In this document: positions 22,876 to 23,040 of the stretch, piece after piece | Layout: each line of letters opens with the position of its first letter | Position numbering within the stretch: position 1 is the stretch's first letter | Virus record (IMG/VR): IMGVR_UViG_3300033153_001033 | Span: 1-23,040 of that record | Direction: 5' to 3' (one strand) | DNA length: 23,040 nt | From: a virus | Notes under the pieces: generated by a model | What the model saw: only the letters and a program-made list of their open reading frames with translations | Told to the model about the DNA's origin: nothing | The model's database searches: none | Made by a program: the position numbers and the translations under genes

Positions 22876-23030
22876 TTTTCAATTACTCTCATATACCCAA
22901 CACCCTTACATTTAGGGCATTCAGCTTTTAGCTCAAATGATTTTATGCTTTTATAAGCTGTTATTGCTTTCTTGCCGCATGACTGGCATTTAGCTTCAAA
23001 TGTGTGTTTTCTATTTATTCTGTTTGGCAT
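22872..23030 (-). CDS. 52-residue zinc-ribbon protein
   Basis: From ATG 23030, a 52-residue basic protein (MPNRINRKHTFEAKCQSC) with two Cys-x-x-Cys pairs, C15/C18 and C38/C41, separated by 19 residues. This is a classic zinc-ribbon spacing and both knuckles end in basic or Gly residues (CQSCGKK, CPKCKGVG). Small phage zinc ribbons often bind nucleic acid or the transcription machinery, but the partner is unknown. Only ten bases upstream are in the window, and they show no clear ribosome-binding site, so an earlier start cannot be excluded. Its stop overlaps a possible 21-residue membrane peptide. Confidence 0.7.
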   Translation of the reverse strand: MPNRINRKHTFEAKCQSCGKKAITAYKSIKSFELKAECPKCKGVGYMRVIEK

Positions 23031-23040
23031 TTTTATTTAT

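Noticed and set aside
1-23040. CRISPR arrays, tRNA genes, insertion sequences, attachment sites
   Set aside because: No regularly spaced repeats, cloverleaf-like sequences, transposase or integrase motifs were seen.

Overview
This window is the packaging, head and contractile-tail region of a tailed bacteriophage or prophage with myovirus morphology. All supported genes lie on the minus strand, so they read from right to left. They are tightly packed: most junctions are ATGA, GTGA or TAATG overlaps or gaps of a few bases. By eye the DNA is moderately AT-rich. Nothing in the sequence identifies the host. No integrase, tRNA, lysis gene or CRISPR array was seen, so a lytic phage and a prophage cannot be told apart.

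Right edge, 22.8-23.03 kb: two very small genes, a 52-residue zinc ribbon and a 21-residue membrane-peptide candidate. An AT-rich gap of about 270 bases (22540-22809) follows. It holds a promoter with a perfect TTGACA -35 box, overlapped by a near-palindrome that could be an operator. This promoter can drive the whole module.

22.5-16.1 kb: a ParB/Srx-fold protein, a glycosyltransferase-like protein, small and large terminase subunits, a portal protein and a Mu gpF-like minor head protein. The portal carries an extra C-terminal 2H phosphoesterase domain resembling the anti-CBASS enzyme Acb1.

16.1-12.9 kb: a short lysine-rich protein, a DUF2213-type prohead protease/scaffold with a probable internal start for free scaffold, a cement protein and a DUF2184-type major capsid protein. 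An intrinsic terminator directly follows the capsid gene.

12.8-8.5 kb: head-tail connector and neck proteins, tail terminator, DUF3383-type sheath and tail tube.

8.5-0 kb: a tail assembly chaperone with a canonical -1 slippery heptamer, a short tape measure protein, then a compact baseplate set (Dit-like protein, plug, hub, OB-fold spike, gp25-like wedge, gpJ-like wedge, DUF2612 wedge). A tail fibre and the start of another gene, cut by the left edge, complete the window.

The order matches small myophages with DUF3383 sheaths and simplified baseplates such as cyanophage Pam3. Family names are from memory of motifs and synteny; no search was run. The most notable points are the portal/2H fusion, the nested scaffold start, the frameshifted chaperone, and the operator-like promoter ahead of the ParB/glycosyltransferase pair.
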